From Atkinsonella hypoxylon (Eukaryota > Ascomycota > Sordariomycetes > Hypocreales > Clavicipitaceae), in the NCBI GenBank assembly GCA_000729835.1, contig JFHB01000066.1, positions 62,001 through 126,000 of the forward strand: a DNA stretch of 64,000 bases, given 5' to 3'. The translations under genes were made by a program, and so were the position numbers. Every line of letters starts with the position of its first letter. The first letter of the stretch is position 1. Below the pieces are notes generated by a model. The model was not told the DNA's origin and made no database searches. It saw only the letters and a program-made list of their open reading frames with translations. Positions 24,863 to 36,534 of this stretch are shown in pieces.

Positions 24863-25556
24863 TGTTAAAAATAAGCTACCCTGTATAGCCTATTTTTATG
24901 CCTACTAGTTGCTCTATCACGTGACCCTTATTAGGTCTTGTTACGTTGATTTTTGGTAGAGATATCGTTGTTACTAGATGCAAACATCTAGATTTAACTA
25001 AGGCAAAGTTGCCTAACCTATAGTTAACTTTAACTGCGATTTTCTCTACAACTAGCAATAGTAGAAATTCAAGAAGTATACCATTTAAAAGCTAAGAATT
25101 AGGGCTATCTAATAGTATAATTGTTAGATAGAGTTGCTTATAAGGGTTGCTTATTATTAGTAGAATTTGTTAAATTGTGCACGTAGGCATCTCGTTTATA
25201 TAGCTATAAGTCGATTTTTTTGTTTTTATATAGTAAATCTTTTTGCGGAAATTATAAAGTAGCCTATAAGCCCCTTCTAGCGACTACAGCCCGCTAATAT
25301 AGTTGGAGGGTCTATAAGGAACTAAAAAGATTTAAGATTCTACCCTTACTAAGTTCGTTACAGCGCTCTTAATATAAAGATACTACTATTATAGTTATCT
25401 ATTGCCTCTACGTAATCTATACTATACACTACAGCTTAATTTAGGCCGCTGCTGCTTCCACTACGTGATAATTGCTAGGAGCAATTACAGGTGCTAAATC
25501 TAAGAGACTACTACCCTCTTAGATATCTAGTCCTGTAATCCCTATTATTTTCAATA
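24863..25556 (+). repeat. Copia-A2 5' LTR with promoter-like sites
   Basis: Runs tgttaaaaataagctacc...ctattattttcaata. Visible elements: a palindromic TCACGTGA (24917-24924), a TATA-like tttttatatagtaaatc near 25217-25235, and two perfect hairpins near the 3' end, TAATTGCT-agg-AGCAATTA (25469-25487) and ATCTAAGAG...CTCTTAGAT (25498-25506/25516-25524). The E-box and TATA-like string suggest a pol II promoter; the hairpins may be part of the R region or the termination signal. The function of each is inferred only. Confidence 0.9.
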
Positions 25557-25573
25557 GGTTATAAGCCTGGAAG
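25557..25573 (+). promoter_or_regulatory. Copia-A2 primer-binding site, initiator tRNA-Met anticodon-loop type
   Basis: ggttataagcctggaag starts directly after the LTR. Its reverse complement has the form gggcttataacc, which matches the anticodon stem-loop gggctcataacc of eukaryotic initiator tRNA-Met with one G-to-A change in a TpG context typical of RIP. Drosophila copia and yeast Ty5 prime from this internal half-tRNA site. A tRNA-Ile(UAU) loop would match without a mutation and cannot be ruled out. Confidence 0.7.
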
Positions 25574-26512
25574 ACCTATCTGCAAGCTGTTAGCCCGCTG
25601 AAAATCTACTATTGTGTACTGTATTACCCACTAGAAGCTATATTGAGACCTGCGCTAGCAGCTATTGCTGCTATTAGTAGCTTGCTAGAAGCTATTAATA
25701 CCTGCTGCACACACATCGCTAGCCACTATACTAGTGTTTTCATTCTGCCCACCCTGTGCCTCCTGCACTAGTTCTATGCACCCTGTGCATACACACTTTT
25801 AAAGCTATTCTTAATAGCTAGGTTCTATTGTCGTGCAACATCAAAATATACACATCTGCATACATTACATTCGCACTGCGAATCGTTTTATTAGGCACTG
25901 CCTAATTAATTATTTCCATTAAGAAATAAGCTTAGCGCTGCACTGCATCGCTCGTTGTTGTTGTTATATCGTGCACCCTGTGCACCTCTGTTAGTGGCTA
26001 TACTACAATTTGTAGTGTACGCCTAACAGCTCTTGTTGCTGTTAGATATTCCTGTGTTTTCGGTTGCAGAATCAATTTGTGTAGTAATCCCACTGGTCGG
26101 GATTTTAAAGTAGAAATTAGCTGGATATCCCTAAATTGGCTGTGCCTAGGTCTCCACTAATTTATTAGAACCTAATTAGAGAAGAATCTCCTGAATTTTT
26201 TAGCTAAAAATAGCTAGGACCTGTGTTTTATGCCCCTCGCGACCGCTTGTCAATCTAGTCTGCTATACAAATTGTATGCGTATATAGATTGCGATACAAC
26301 GCAGCCTTTAGAGCCCGTTATACCTGTTACGAAAGAAATTGGAGAAAAATCTCAGTATAATTTCTGAAGATATAGGGCACTTCTAGGCCTATAATAGAGC
26401 AATCTATTGATATCTAGTAGAGGTTATTACTGTTATTTACTACCTTTTCCACTGTAATTTAAGCTATAATTAGCTATAAAAAGCGTTAAATTAGCTATTA
26501 AAATCCCTTAAA
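25574..26512 (+). other. Copia-A2 leader
   Basis: About 940 bp of non-coding leader, GC-richer than the pol region. Contains the palindromes atgcaccctgtgcat (near 25778) and gtgcaccctgtgcac (near 25972), and a cgatttgcagtgcgaa-like block conserved in A1, A3 and A4. No ORF is supported. Its conservation in all four copies suggests packaging or translation signals. Confidence 0.65.
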
Positions 26513-29500
26513 ATGGCACCAAAAGGAACAGGCAAGGGAAAGAGCACAAGCCCTAAACGGGGTAGTGGTTCTAGTACACTAGCTACAGCTGCTGCTACTA
26601 GCTTTCCTGGTCCAGCAAGGTCCCCCCCTTAGCTAGTAGATTCCTCTTCTAATGAAGAAGATTATACAGCTAAGAAGGCTCTAAAAGAAGCTAGATTAGC
26701 TTCTAAAAGAGTAGTGTAAGTCCATAATGTTTAAGCTAATCTAAAAGCTTAAATAGATAAGCAACAAGAGACCCTAAATAGATTTATTAGGCATAGTGAA
26801 GCAAAACAAAGCTAAAATAAAGGTAATATAGCTGATTTACTAAGTAAATTAGATACTATAATTACATCTATAGGTAATCTCTCAATAGGGTCTCTCTCTA
26901 AGGTAGTAGATCCTATTACTTCTAAAAGAGCTTCTAAAGTCTCTTTTAAAGCCCCTAAACCTTCTAGTTCTAATAGTGCTACTTTTCTGCCTACTTTTAA
27001 TAAAGGCACTATAAAAGAGCTAAATAAGAAGGTCCACTTAATTCTAGAGGCTGCTAAGCTAAAAGGCCCTAAAAATTTTAAACAGTAGAAGTAAGCTTTA
27101 ACTATTCAATTTAGAGCACTAGGATTCCCTTAATTTATTAATAATCCTACTATAGCTAGTACTTTAGTAGATTTAGAACAAGCTATTATCCTTATAATTA
27201 TAAGAGATAGTTGCTAATCTAGACCTTAAGCTGCTATAAGCTGGCATAAGTCCCCTGTAGATGCCTATAACGTTCTAGTTAGGCAATATTCGTAGAGTGC
27301 TAAAATACAACGTAGTACGCTATATGCTAGTTATTACAACTTATTGTTTTTAAACTATAAGGGATCTCTAGAGACCTTTAATGCTGAATTTAATAATTTA
27401 CTAGCTAGATTACAGCTCTATAGTGTAGCTATTGATTCTATTAACTAGGTAAATTATTATATTAATGCTTTAAAGAAGACCTTCCCTAGCTGGGCTAAAA
27501 GGCAGCGATATTCTATTAGAGCTGCTAGAGCACAAGGTCTATCTGTAAAAATGCTAAATTTACAGTTCCTTATGGCTGATTTATTAGAAGAACAAAGAGA
27601 TAAAAGCTCCTCTATATCTAAAGCTCTTAGTTATAAGGCTTCTAATAGTTCTAATAATAATAAGGCTAATTAAGGAAAGAATCCTCCTAATTAGAAGAAG
27701 AATTCTAACGATTCTAATTCTAATAATTCTAATGCCTCTAAAGATACAGATAAAGCCTCTAAGAATAAGAAGAAGTGGAAGGGCCGAAGAAGAAGTAATA
27801 AAAACTCTAGGAATAAGGATAGAGAAGCTGCTTTTGCTATAGGTTGTTATAACCTATCTACTAGCAACTAGGATACTATAGAATTTGATGATTCTAGCAG
27901 TTCTAGTAGTAATGATTCTTACGACTTAGATACAGAATCTACTACTAGTGATACTAGTACTACTAGTAATAATATCCCTTCTTTTAACTATTCTAATGGA
28001 ATAATTAAAAACTCCTTACTATACAATACAGGTTCTACCTGTTATATAGTTAACAATAAGGCATTTTTTAGGACTTTTAAGCCTATAAAAAAGGGTAAAA
28101 CCGCGCCTATTGCTACTAGAGGAGGTCCTATTTATCCTAAAGGACAGGGAACTGCTGTATTCTAGGTACTAGTTAGTATAAATCCAGCTAAATACAGACC
28201 TTTAGCTCTAAAGGATGCTCTATATTGCCTAGGTTTAGATACTAACCTAATTAGTAGTCTAAAGCACTATTTAACAGGGGGCACTCTCCTTAGAAATCAG
28301 CTATTTCTAGCTAATAGAAGCTGCTGTAGGCTTCTAAATCCCAAAAAGTATAGTTTTTTTCTACAGCTTAAGGGGCAAGAGACCCCTAGAGTGTGTAAAA
28401 ACCACGCTAATCTCTCTTATATAGGATTTCTAGCTAGCAATAGTTATAATAGCAGTTATAATGCTAGTTATCCTATAGAGGTTTAAATCCCTTAACAGCC
28501 TGGTTTTAATCCTAAGGAATATAGCTAAATCGAGGAATTATCTGATTTTGAAGAAGAAGATAATACTAATAACGATGCTATAGAGCCATTAGCCCTAGTT
28601 CCTAAACGGGCTCCTAGTTAGATTCCTTCTAATAATAGGGATTTAGAAGGTCTAAATCCTAAGTTGCTGGATATTGGAGGAAATAGCCGTCTAGATCCCT
28701 TAAACGAGGCCTATAGTTCTTAAGAGATCTAGCAAGATAGGGAGCAACAGGAAGCTAGCTCTAATAATAATTCTAGTAGTATAAATCCTACTGCTTCTTC
28801 TTCCTATAAGAAGCTACTAGAATTAGCTGCTACTTAGCACATTAGATTAGGGCATATAGGACTCCCTTTACTAAAGAAGACTGCTTCTATTACTAAAGGT
28901 ATTCCTAATTTTACAAAAATCAAGGAAAAGGATTTTAACTGCCTAGCTTACAACTAAGCTAAAGCTGTTAGAAGACCTAGCAAGCATGCTATTCCTAACC
29001 CCCCTAGATGTTTAGATATTATAGAGGGAGATACTGTTAAAATAGAGCCTATACTGCACAACAAAAGGCCTCTAGTTCTTTTTCTAATTAATAGAAAATT
29101 ACAGTATAAGTAGTCTTTTAATCTAGCTAATAAAGAGAGTTCTACTCTCTATAGCTGCATTAAAGGCTTCTTTAAGGAATTAAAAAACCAGTATAACTGC
29201 TACTCTAAACACCTTTATTTTAATAGTAGTATAGAAATTAATACTAGGTTGCAAGCTTAGCTATCTTCTAAGGGTATTTGCTTTAGCACCTCTTGCCCCT
29301 ATATTTACGAACAGAATAGGCTAATAGAGAGAGCTATAAGGGTACTTCTAGACCGTTTACGTGCTACCCTATAGTGGTTATAATTACCTCTATATCTATA
29401 GTCTTACATCCTTCCTGCTATAGTGGATTTAGTTAATACTACTGCGAATAGTACTAAACCACTAAGTCCTAAACAGCTATATTTAGCTGATTTAGAGCCT

Positions 29501-31759
29501 TCTAAGACCTATAAGCCTAATTTTTCTAAAATTAGAGCTATAGGCTTCTATTGCGAAGTTCTAATCCCATTAGAACAGAGATCTAGGTTGCAGAAGCTAG
29601 CTAAAAGAACTATTCCTAGTAGACTTTTAGCTACACTAGGTTCTAATGTATATCTAATATACATCCCCTCTAAACAAGCTGTTATAAAGACTAGCTTCGT
29701 TAAAATTATAGAAGGAATAGGTCCTATTTTATAGAGCATCCCTAAGGTTCCTATTGGTTCTATAGTGAATAATCCTTTAGAGGGAGAAATCAATAACTAG
29801 CAGCAATTAGAAGATAATTATACTCCTAAGTATCCTTATTCTAGTTATCTAGATGTACTGAATCATCCACTAGAACCTGTAGAAAATTAAGCTCTTCTAC
29901 TAAGCAACCCTATAGAAGCTATAGAGGCCCCTAAAGCCCCTATATCTATAGAGGCCCCTTAGGCTAATATAGAACCTATAGAAGCTAAAGCTAATGCTGA
30001 TGCTATAGATTTAGATAGAGACATATTTTCCTTAATTAAGGATCTATGCTTTAAGGCTAGGACTAAAGCAGCTATTACTTCTAATAGCAAGGATGAACTT
30101 CCTAACACATAGAAGCAAGCCCTAAAAAGCTCTGCTAAGCAGCATTAGATAGAAGCTACCTATAGCGAATTTAAGCAGCTATTAGCTGCTGGAACCTTTA
30201 AATTTATAGGGAAAGACTAAGTACCTAAGGGCCAAAGAGTTCTAAAGAATAGGCTTATCTATAGGCTAAAAAAGGATAAAGAAAATAATCCTATTAAATA
30301 TAAGGCCCGCCTTGTTGCTAAGGGATTTATATAAATAGAAGGTTAAGATTACCTAGAGACCTTTGCTACAACTAGTATTCCTCCTAGCTAGCGTATATTA
30401 TTAGCTCTTGCAGCTTTTAATAACTAGGAAGTTAAGCAAATCGACTTTATAGAAGCGTTTCTAAATAGCAAGCTAAAAGAAGCTATTTATATAGAAATCC
30501 TAAATAGATTCGTTGAATTTGCAGAGCAAGCATCGCTATCAGTAGCTAAGCTACTAAAAAGCTGTAATTATAAGCCCTCTAAAGAGCAAGTAATTAAGCT
30601 AGAAAAATCCCTCTATAGTCTAAAGCAAAGTCCTAGAGAATAGCAGCAAATTCTAACGGAATTACTTTAAAAGCATAGATTTAAACCTCTTATATCAGAC
30701 CTAGCAGTCTTTTATAACCTAGCTATATCTACGTATATTGCTACTTATGTAGATAACTGTCTTCTAATTAGGCCTAATTTACAATATATTAATAAGCTTA
30801 AAAAGCTACTAAATTAAGCTTATCTAATAGAAGATAGAGGACCAGCAGAATTCTTTCTAGGTGTATAAATTACCCGTAATAGGTCTAAAAGGTCTATTAA
30901 AATCCACTAATCTTAATACATCCTTAAAGCCTTAGAAAGATTTAAAATGCTAGATGCTAAGCTAGCTTCTATCTCTATACAGCCGGGAATTCTAAAGCAA
31001 TTAGTTATAAAACTTCTCTTAAAATCCGATTATAAGTTTTATTAGAGCATAATAGGCACTATAATGTACCTTATGTTGCTAACTAGGGCTAATATTGCTT
31101 TTTCCGTTTAGTAGCTATTAACTTTTCTAGCTAAGCCCTATATAGAGCACCTAAACGCCTCTAAGCACCTCCTAAGGTACTTAAGTAGTACTAGAAGCTT
31201 TGCTATTATTTATAAGCGTTCTAGTCTACACCCTATAGGGTCTTCTTCTAAAGCTTCTAATAGTTCTATTAGTTGTAAAGAAGTACTTAAGACCCTCCTT
31301 AGTTATTGCAATAGCGATTTTGCTAGTAATAAAGTCTCTTCTAAATTAACCTATGCTTATCTATATAAGCTAGCTGGTGGACCTATTAGCTGGAAATTAA
31401 AGAAAGCTAGTACTATTGCTCTTTCTACATTAGAAGCAGAATCCAATGTATTATCTAAAGCTATAAGGGAATTAGAGTGGCTCTACAGCCTTTTTAAGGA
31501 GATAAAGCTGCCTTTAACCCCTCCTATTCCTATTAGGTGTAATAATCAAGGCGCTATAGTTACTGCTTACAACCTAACGTTGCATAGTAGAACTAAGCAC
31601 ACCCTTTTGAAGTTTAACTACATTAAGGAAAAGATTTGTAAAGGTATAGCTAAGGTTAGTTATATTAATATAAATTAGATGCCAGCAGATGGCCTAACTA
31701 AGCCTCTTGCTATTTAAAAGTATTAACAATTTATTAAGTTACTAGAGCTTTCTAGCTAG
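26513..31759 (+). pseudogene. Copia-A2 gag-pol polyprotein remnant
   Basis: Starts at the preserved ATG (MAPKGTGKGKSTSPKR). Gag spans about 26513-27850 and ends in a Ser/Asn-rich and Lys/Arg-rich tract (KNKKKWKGRRRSNKNSRNKD, about 27759-27820) with no CCHC zinc knuckle. The protease active site reads YNTGST (28021-28038; D-T-G in active enzymes). Integrase: LGHIGLPLLKK zinc-domain start near 28850, CLAYN, then a core with FNSSIEIN and IERAIRVLLDRLRA near 29215-29360. The intact stretch 29423-29734 is the region C-terminal to the core. RT near 30130-30870 with CLLI after YVDN (YVDD in active elements) at about 30749-30760. RNase H ends with MPADGLTKPLA near 31678-31711, and the likely end is TAG at 31757-31759, since the TAA at 31715 could be a mutated CAA. 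Domain order protease-integrase-RT-RNase H is diagnostic of Ty1/copia. Confidence 0.92.
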
Positions 31760-32002
31760 CTTATAAAAGCAACAAAAACACTCGAAAAAATCGAAAAAAC
31801 AACGAAAAACAGTTAAAAATCGAAAACAACAAAAACAATTAACAACAACTAGTTATATTCAACTATAACTACCCTGGAATTAGTTATGTTATTTTGGTCC
31901 TGTTATTAGTACTGTATTTCGTTGGTTGATTCTAACTTAGATATCCTTTAAAGGAGCTAAGTTGCTTATAGAACTAGTTACTTCTTACATTTCTAGAGGG
32001 AG
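31760..32002 (+). other. Copia-A2 3' UTR: minisatellite and polypurine tract
   Basis: Contains the A-rich minisatellite aaaagcaacaaaaacactcg (about 31767-31845), then unique sequence. The purine-rich ctagagggag lies directly before the 3' LTR and is the likely polypurine tract for plus-strand priming. Confidence 0.7.
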
Positions 32003-32696
32003 TGTTAAAAATAAGCTACCCTGTATAGCCTATTTTTATGCCTACTAGTTGCTCTATCACGTAACCCTTATTAGGTCTTGTTACGTTAATTTTTAGTAGA
32101 GATATCGTTGTTACTAGATGCAAACATCTAGATTTAACTAAGGCAAAGTTGCCTAACCTATAGTTAACTTTAACTGCGATTTTCTCTACAACTAGCAATA
32201 GTAGAAATTCAAGAAGTATACTATTTAAAAGCTAAGAATTAGGGCTATTTAATAGTATAATTATTAGATAGAGTTGCTTATAAGGGTTACTTATTATTAG
32301 TGGAATTTGTTAAATTATGTATATAGGCGTCTCGTTTGTATAGCTGTAAGTTGATTTTTTTGTTTTTATATAGTAAATCTTTTTGCGGAAATTATAAAGT
32401 AGCCTACAAGCCCCTTCTAGCGACTACGGCCCGCCGATATAGTTAGAGGGTCTATAAGGGACTAGAAAGATTTAAGATCCTACTCTTACTAAGTTCGTTA
32501 CAGCGCTCTTAATATAAAGATACTACTATTACAGTTATCTATTGCCTCTACGTGATCTATACTATACACTACAGCTTGATTTAGGCCGCTGCTGCTTCCA
32601 CTACGTGATAATTGCTAGGAGCAATTACAGGTGCTAAATCTAAGAGACCACTACCCTCTTAGATATCTAGTCCTGTAATCCCTATTATTTTCAATA
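32003..32696 (+). repeat. Copia-A2 3' LTR
   Basis: 694 bp, collinear and equal in length with the 5' LTR, with transition differences only where checked (for example cacgtgac in the 5' LTR, cacgtaac here). Followed by the second TSD copy aaact. Confidence 0.93.
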
Positions 32697-33560
32697 AAAC
32701 TATAATCTAGCTGTATAACTAAGGAAAGACAATAAGATTACAGCAAAAGGTGCTCTATTTAAAGCATTTAACTAAGCTAAAATTAACGCACTATTAGCTA
32801 AAGATATCTTCTAATTTATTAAATTTAACCCTACTATATATAATAGCTATATCTTTAAATCTTATATAGTTTAAGAAGTTAAAGGAAAAAGGAACTATAT
32901 TACTATATAAAAAGTTAAGACTAGTTATTTAAGGATACAACAACAGCAATAAATTGTTAATTTTAACGTAATCCCTAACGATTTAATAAGCTAGTTAACG
33001 CTTAATTATAGCACTAGCTCTATCTCTCTAAAAACGCAATATTATCTTATAGATCTACAATATTATATAGGCTTATATATAATCTAACACTAATTTAAAT
33101 AGATTAATTATTGCACAACTTCTTAACTAAATTAAACACCTATATCTTTACAATATAGTAATAGAAGTAATTAAGCCTCTATATAGAATCGCTAAAGTAG
33201 GTATACATTAGTAGTCTATATACTTTTGCTACTACTGTAATAACTTAAGTATAGTTACATTAATATACAACCTCTACTTACTAATATTAAATAACAATAA
33301 CTACTTTAGAATTGTTAAAATATAAACTAACAATATATTAGAACTAAGCAATAGAACCTTCTTTAACTATAAGGAATTTAAACTACAGAAGGCTAACTTT
33401 ACTGTAAAGCTAAAGTAGAGCTTAACAGTAGAAATGCTACTAATTTTTAATAGATATACATTAACTAAATCTAACAACACTTTAACTCTTTACTAGAAAG
33501 GTTAAAGCAAAAGGATTTAACCTATTAATACTACTAGTGTTAATATAGATTTAATAAAAC
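32697..33560 (+). pseudogene. Copia-D pol remnant, part 2: reverse transcriptase
   Basis: Continues Copia-D after the Copia-A2 insertion. Recognisable RVT_2-type motifs, allowing RIP changes: AKINALLAKDIF near 32765, SYIFKSYIV near 32850, the Q-S-P-T-I-Q-R-A-S-Q-R-L block as taatccctaacgatttaata near 32970, QAYIQSNTNLNRLI near 33071-33110, VIEVIKPLYRIAKVG near 33160-33200 (family VIKPLYG..EAG), and KANFTVKLK near 33390. The sequence stops at 33560, where the Gypsy-B LTR begins, so RNase H and the 3' LTR are missing. Many TAA/TAG stops. Confidence 0.82.
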
Positions 33561-33739
33561 TGTTATGGACTCGAGCCTTAGGCTCGGGTCTTTCAGTAGA
33601 GGGAGGACAGCAGGAGAGGGACAGAGATCCATATAGGTAAAGGGATAGAAGCGAGCTGCATTCGTTTAGAGGTTACTTAGACTTCACTAGGCCCTAGAGA
33701 GAGAACCTTAGCTATAAAGTATATACTAAAAGGGGCTCC
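33561..33739 (+). repeat. Gypsy-B copy 2, 5' LTR, left part
   Basis: Begins tgttatggactcgagcc. Bases 33568-33590 form a near-perfect hairpin GACTCGAGCC-tta-GGCTCGGGTC. The first ~150 bp look unmutated (CpG and CpA kept). Interrupted at gctcc by Copia-A3. Confidence 0.78.
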
Positions 33740-34432
33740 TGTTAAAAATAAGCTACCCTGTATAGCCTATTATTATGCCTACTAGTTGCTCTATCACGTG
33801 ACCCTTATTAGGTCTTGTTACGTTGATTTTTGGTAGAGATATCGCTGTTACTAGATGCAAAACATCTGGATTTAACTAAGGCAAAGTTGCCTAACCTATA
33901 GTCAGCTTTAACAGCGTTTTTCTCCACAACTAGTAATAGTAGAAATTCAAGAAGTATATTATTCGAAAGCTAAGAATTAGGGCTATCTAATAGTATAATT
34001 GTTGGATAGGGTTGCTTATAAGGGTTGTTTGCTATTAGTGGAATTTGTTAAATTGTGCACATAGGTTTCTCGTTTGTATAGCTGTAAGTCGATTTTTTTG
34101 TTTTTATATAGTAAATCTTTTTGCAGAAATTATAAAGTAGCCTATAAGCCCCTTCTAGCGACTATAGCCTGCTAATATAGTTAGAGGGTCTATAAGGGAC
34201 TAGAAAGATTTAAGATCCTACCCTTACTGTTTGTTATAGCGCTCTTAATATAAAGATACTACTATTACAGTTATCTATTGCCTCTACGTGATCTATACTA
34301 TACACTACAGCTTGATTTAGGCCGCTGCTGCTTCCACTACGTAATAATTGCTAGGAGCAATTATAGGTGCTAAATCTAAGAGACTACTACCCTCTTAGAT
34401 ATCTAGTTCTGTAATCCCTATTATTTTCAATA
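33740..34432 (+). repeat. Copia-A3 5' LTR
   Basis: 693 bp; keeps TCACGTGA near 33795 and both 3' hairpins. Followed by the primer-binding site ggttataagcccggaag at 34433. Confidence 0.92.
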
Positions 34433-35377
34433 GGTTATAAGCCCGGAAGACCTATCTGCAAGCTGTTAGCCCGCTGAAATCTACTATTGTGTACTGTATT
34501 ACCCACTAGAAGCTATATTAAGACCTGCGCTAGCAGCTATTGCTGCTAAAAATTAGTAGCTTGCTGGAAGCTATTAATACCTGCCGCATATATATCGCTA
34601 GCCACCATACTAGTGTTTTCATTCTGCCCACCCTGTGCCTCCTGCACTCTATGCACCCTATGTATACACACTTTTGAAGCTATTCTTAATAGCTAGGTTC
34701 TATCGTTACGCAACATTAAAATATATACATCTGTACACATTACATTTGCACTGCAAATCGTTTTATTAGGCACTGCCTAATTAATTATTTCTATTAAGAA
34801 ATAAGCTTAGCGCTGCACTGCATCGCTCGTTGTTGTGCTGTTATCTTGTATATTATACACCCTATGCACCTCTGTTAGTGGCTATACTACAATTTGTAGT
34901 GCACGCCTAACAGCTCTTGTTGCTGTTAGATATTCCTGTGTTTTCGGTCGCAGAATTAATTTGTGTAGTAATCCTACTAGTTAGGATTTTGAAGTGGGAA
35001 TTAGCTAGATATCCCTAAATTAGCTATGCCTAGGTCTCTACTGATTTGTTGGAACCTAATTGGAGAAGAATCTCCTGAATTTTTTAGCTAAAAATAGCTA
35101 AGACCTGTGTTTTATGCCCCTCGCAACCGCTTGTTAATCTAGTCTGCTATACAAATTGTATGCGCATACAGATCGCGATATAACGCAGCCTTAGAGCCCG
35201 TTATACCTATTACGAAAGAAATTGGAGAAAAATCTCAGTATAATTTCTGAAAATATAGGGCACTTCTAGCCTATATTTAGTAAGAATTATTACTGTTATT
35301 TACTACTATTTCCACTGTAATTTAGCTATAATTAGCTATAAAAGAGCGTTAAATTAGCTACTTTTTGAACCCTTAAA
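34433..35377 (+). other. Copia-A3 leader with primer-binding site
   Basis: Begins ggttataagcccgg (34433-34446), the initiator tRNA-Met anticodon-loop type primer site. The rest is the conserved ~945 bp leader, like A2, with no ORF. Confidence 0.75.
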
Positions 35378-36534
35378 ATAGCACTAAAAGGAACAGGCAA
35401 AGGAAAGAGCACAAGCCCTAAAAGGGGTAGTAGTTCTAGTACACTAGCTACAGCTGCTACTAGCTTTCCTAGTCCAGTAAGGTCCCCCCCTTAGCTAGTA
35501 GATTCCTCTTCTAATAAAGAAGATTATACAGCTAAGAAGGCTCTAAAGGAAGCTAGATTAGCTTCTAAAAGAGTAGTATAAGTCCATAATGTGCAAGCTA
35601 ATCTAAAAGCTTAAATGGATAAGCAATAAGAGACCCTAAATAGATTTATTAGGTATAGTGAAGCAAAACAAAGCTAAAATAAAGGTAATATAGCTAATTT
35701 ACTAAGTAAATTAGATACTATAATTACATCTATAGGTAATCTCTCTATAGGATCTCCCTCTAAGGTAGTAGATCCTGTTACTTCTAAGACTTCTAAAGTC
35801 TCTTTTAAAGTCCCTAAACCTTCTAGTTCCTCTAATAGTGCTACTTTTCTGCCTGCTTTTAATAAAGGCACTATAAAAGAGTTAAATAAGAAGGTCTACT
35901 CTATTCTAGAGGCTGCTAAGCTAAAAGGCCCTAAAAATTTTGAACAGTAGAAGTAAGCTTTAACTATTTAATTTAGAGCACTAGGATTCCCTTAATTTAT
36001 TAATAATCCTAGTATAGCTAGTACTTTAGTAGATTTAGAACAAGCTATTATCCTTATAATTATAAGAGATAGTTGCTAATCTGGACCTTAAGCTGCTATA
36101 AGCTAGCATAAGTCCTCTGTAGATGCCTATAACGTTCTAGTTAGGCAGTATTCGCAGAGTGCTGAAATACAACGTAGTACGCTATATACTAGTTATTACA
36201 ACTTATCGTTTTCGAACTATAAGGGATCTCTAGAGGCCTTTAATGCTGAATTTAATAATTTACTAGCTAGATTACAGCTCTATGGTGTAGCTATTGATCC
36301 TATCGACTAGGTAAATCATTATATTAATGCTTTAAAGAAGACCTTCCCTAGCTGGGCTAAAAGGCAGCGATATTCTATTAGAGCTGCTAGAGCACAAGGT
36401 CTATCTGTAAAAATGCTGAATTTACAGTTCCTTATAGCTGACTTATTAGAAGAACAAAGAGATAAAAGCTCCTCTATATCTAAGGCTCTTAGTTATAAAG
36501 CTTCTAATTCTAATGGTTCTAATAATAATAAAGC
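35378..36534 (+). pseudogene. Copia-A3 gag remnant, truncated at the C-terminus
   Basis: Starts at an ATA (35378) equivalent to the A2 start ATG and follows A2 Gag to the Ser/Asn-rich stretch just before the basic tract, about 385 codons. It then runs straight into the 3' LTR. Stops TAA/TAG occur at Gln positions. The missing part includes the KKKWKGRRR basic tract that probably binds RNA. Confidence 0.88.

Larger units (their letters stand above)
24863..32696 (+). mobile_element. Copia-A2, full-length Ty1/copia retrotransposon, RIP-inactivated
   Basis: 7834 bp with equal 694 bp LTRs (24863-25556, 32003-32696) and a perfect 5 bp TSD. It has a leader with primer-binding site, a single gag-pol region starting at a preserved ATG (26513), a 3' UTR minisatellite and a polypurine tract. 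It is inserted in Copia-D between the integrase linker and the RT. It is the best reference copy in the window for this family, although stops interrupt every domain. Confidence 0.95.

Noticed and set aside
24876..25058. 60-codon minus-strand ORF, repeated at 32016-32198
   Set aside because: It lies inside the Copia-A LTR, antisense to it, and recurs only because the LTR is repeated; it has no family motif.
29548..29793. 81-codon minus-strand ORF
   Set aside because: Antisense to the well-supported integrase frame at 29423-29734 of Copia-A2.
33561..33739. GC-richer island as a possible host gene or promoter
   Set aside because: It is the outer end of the Gypsy-B LTR, spared from RIP; no ORF is present.
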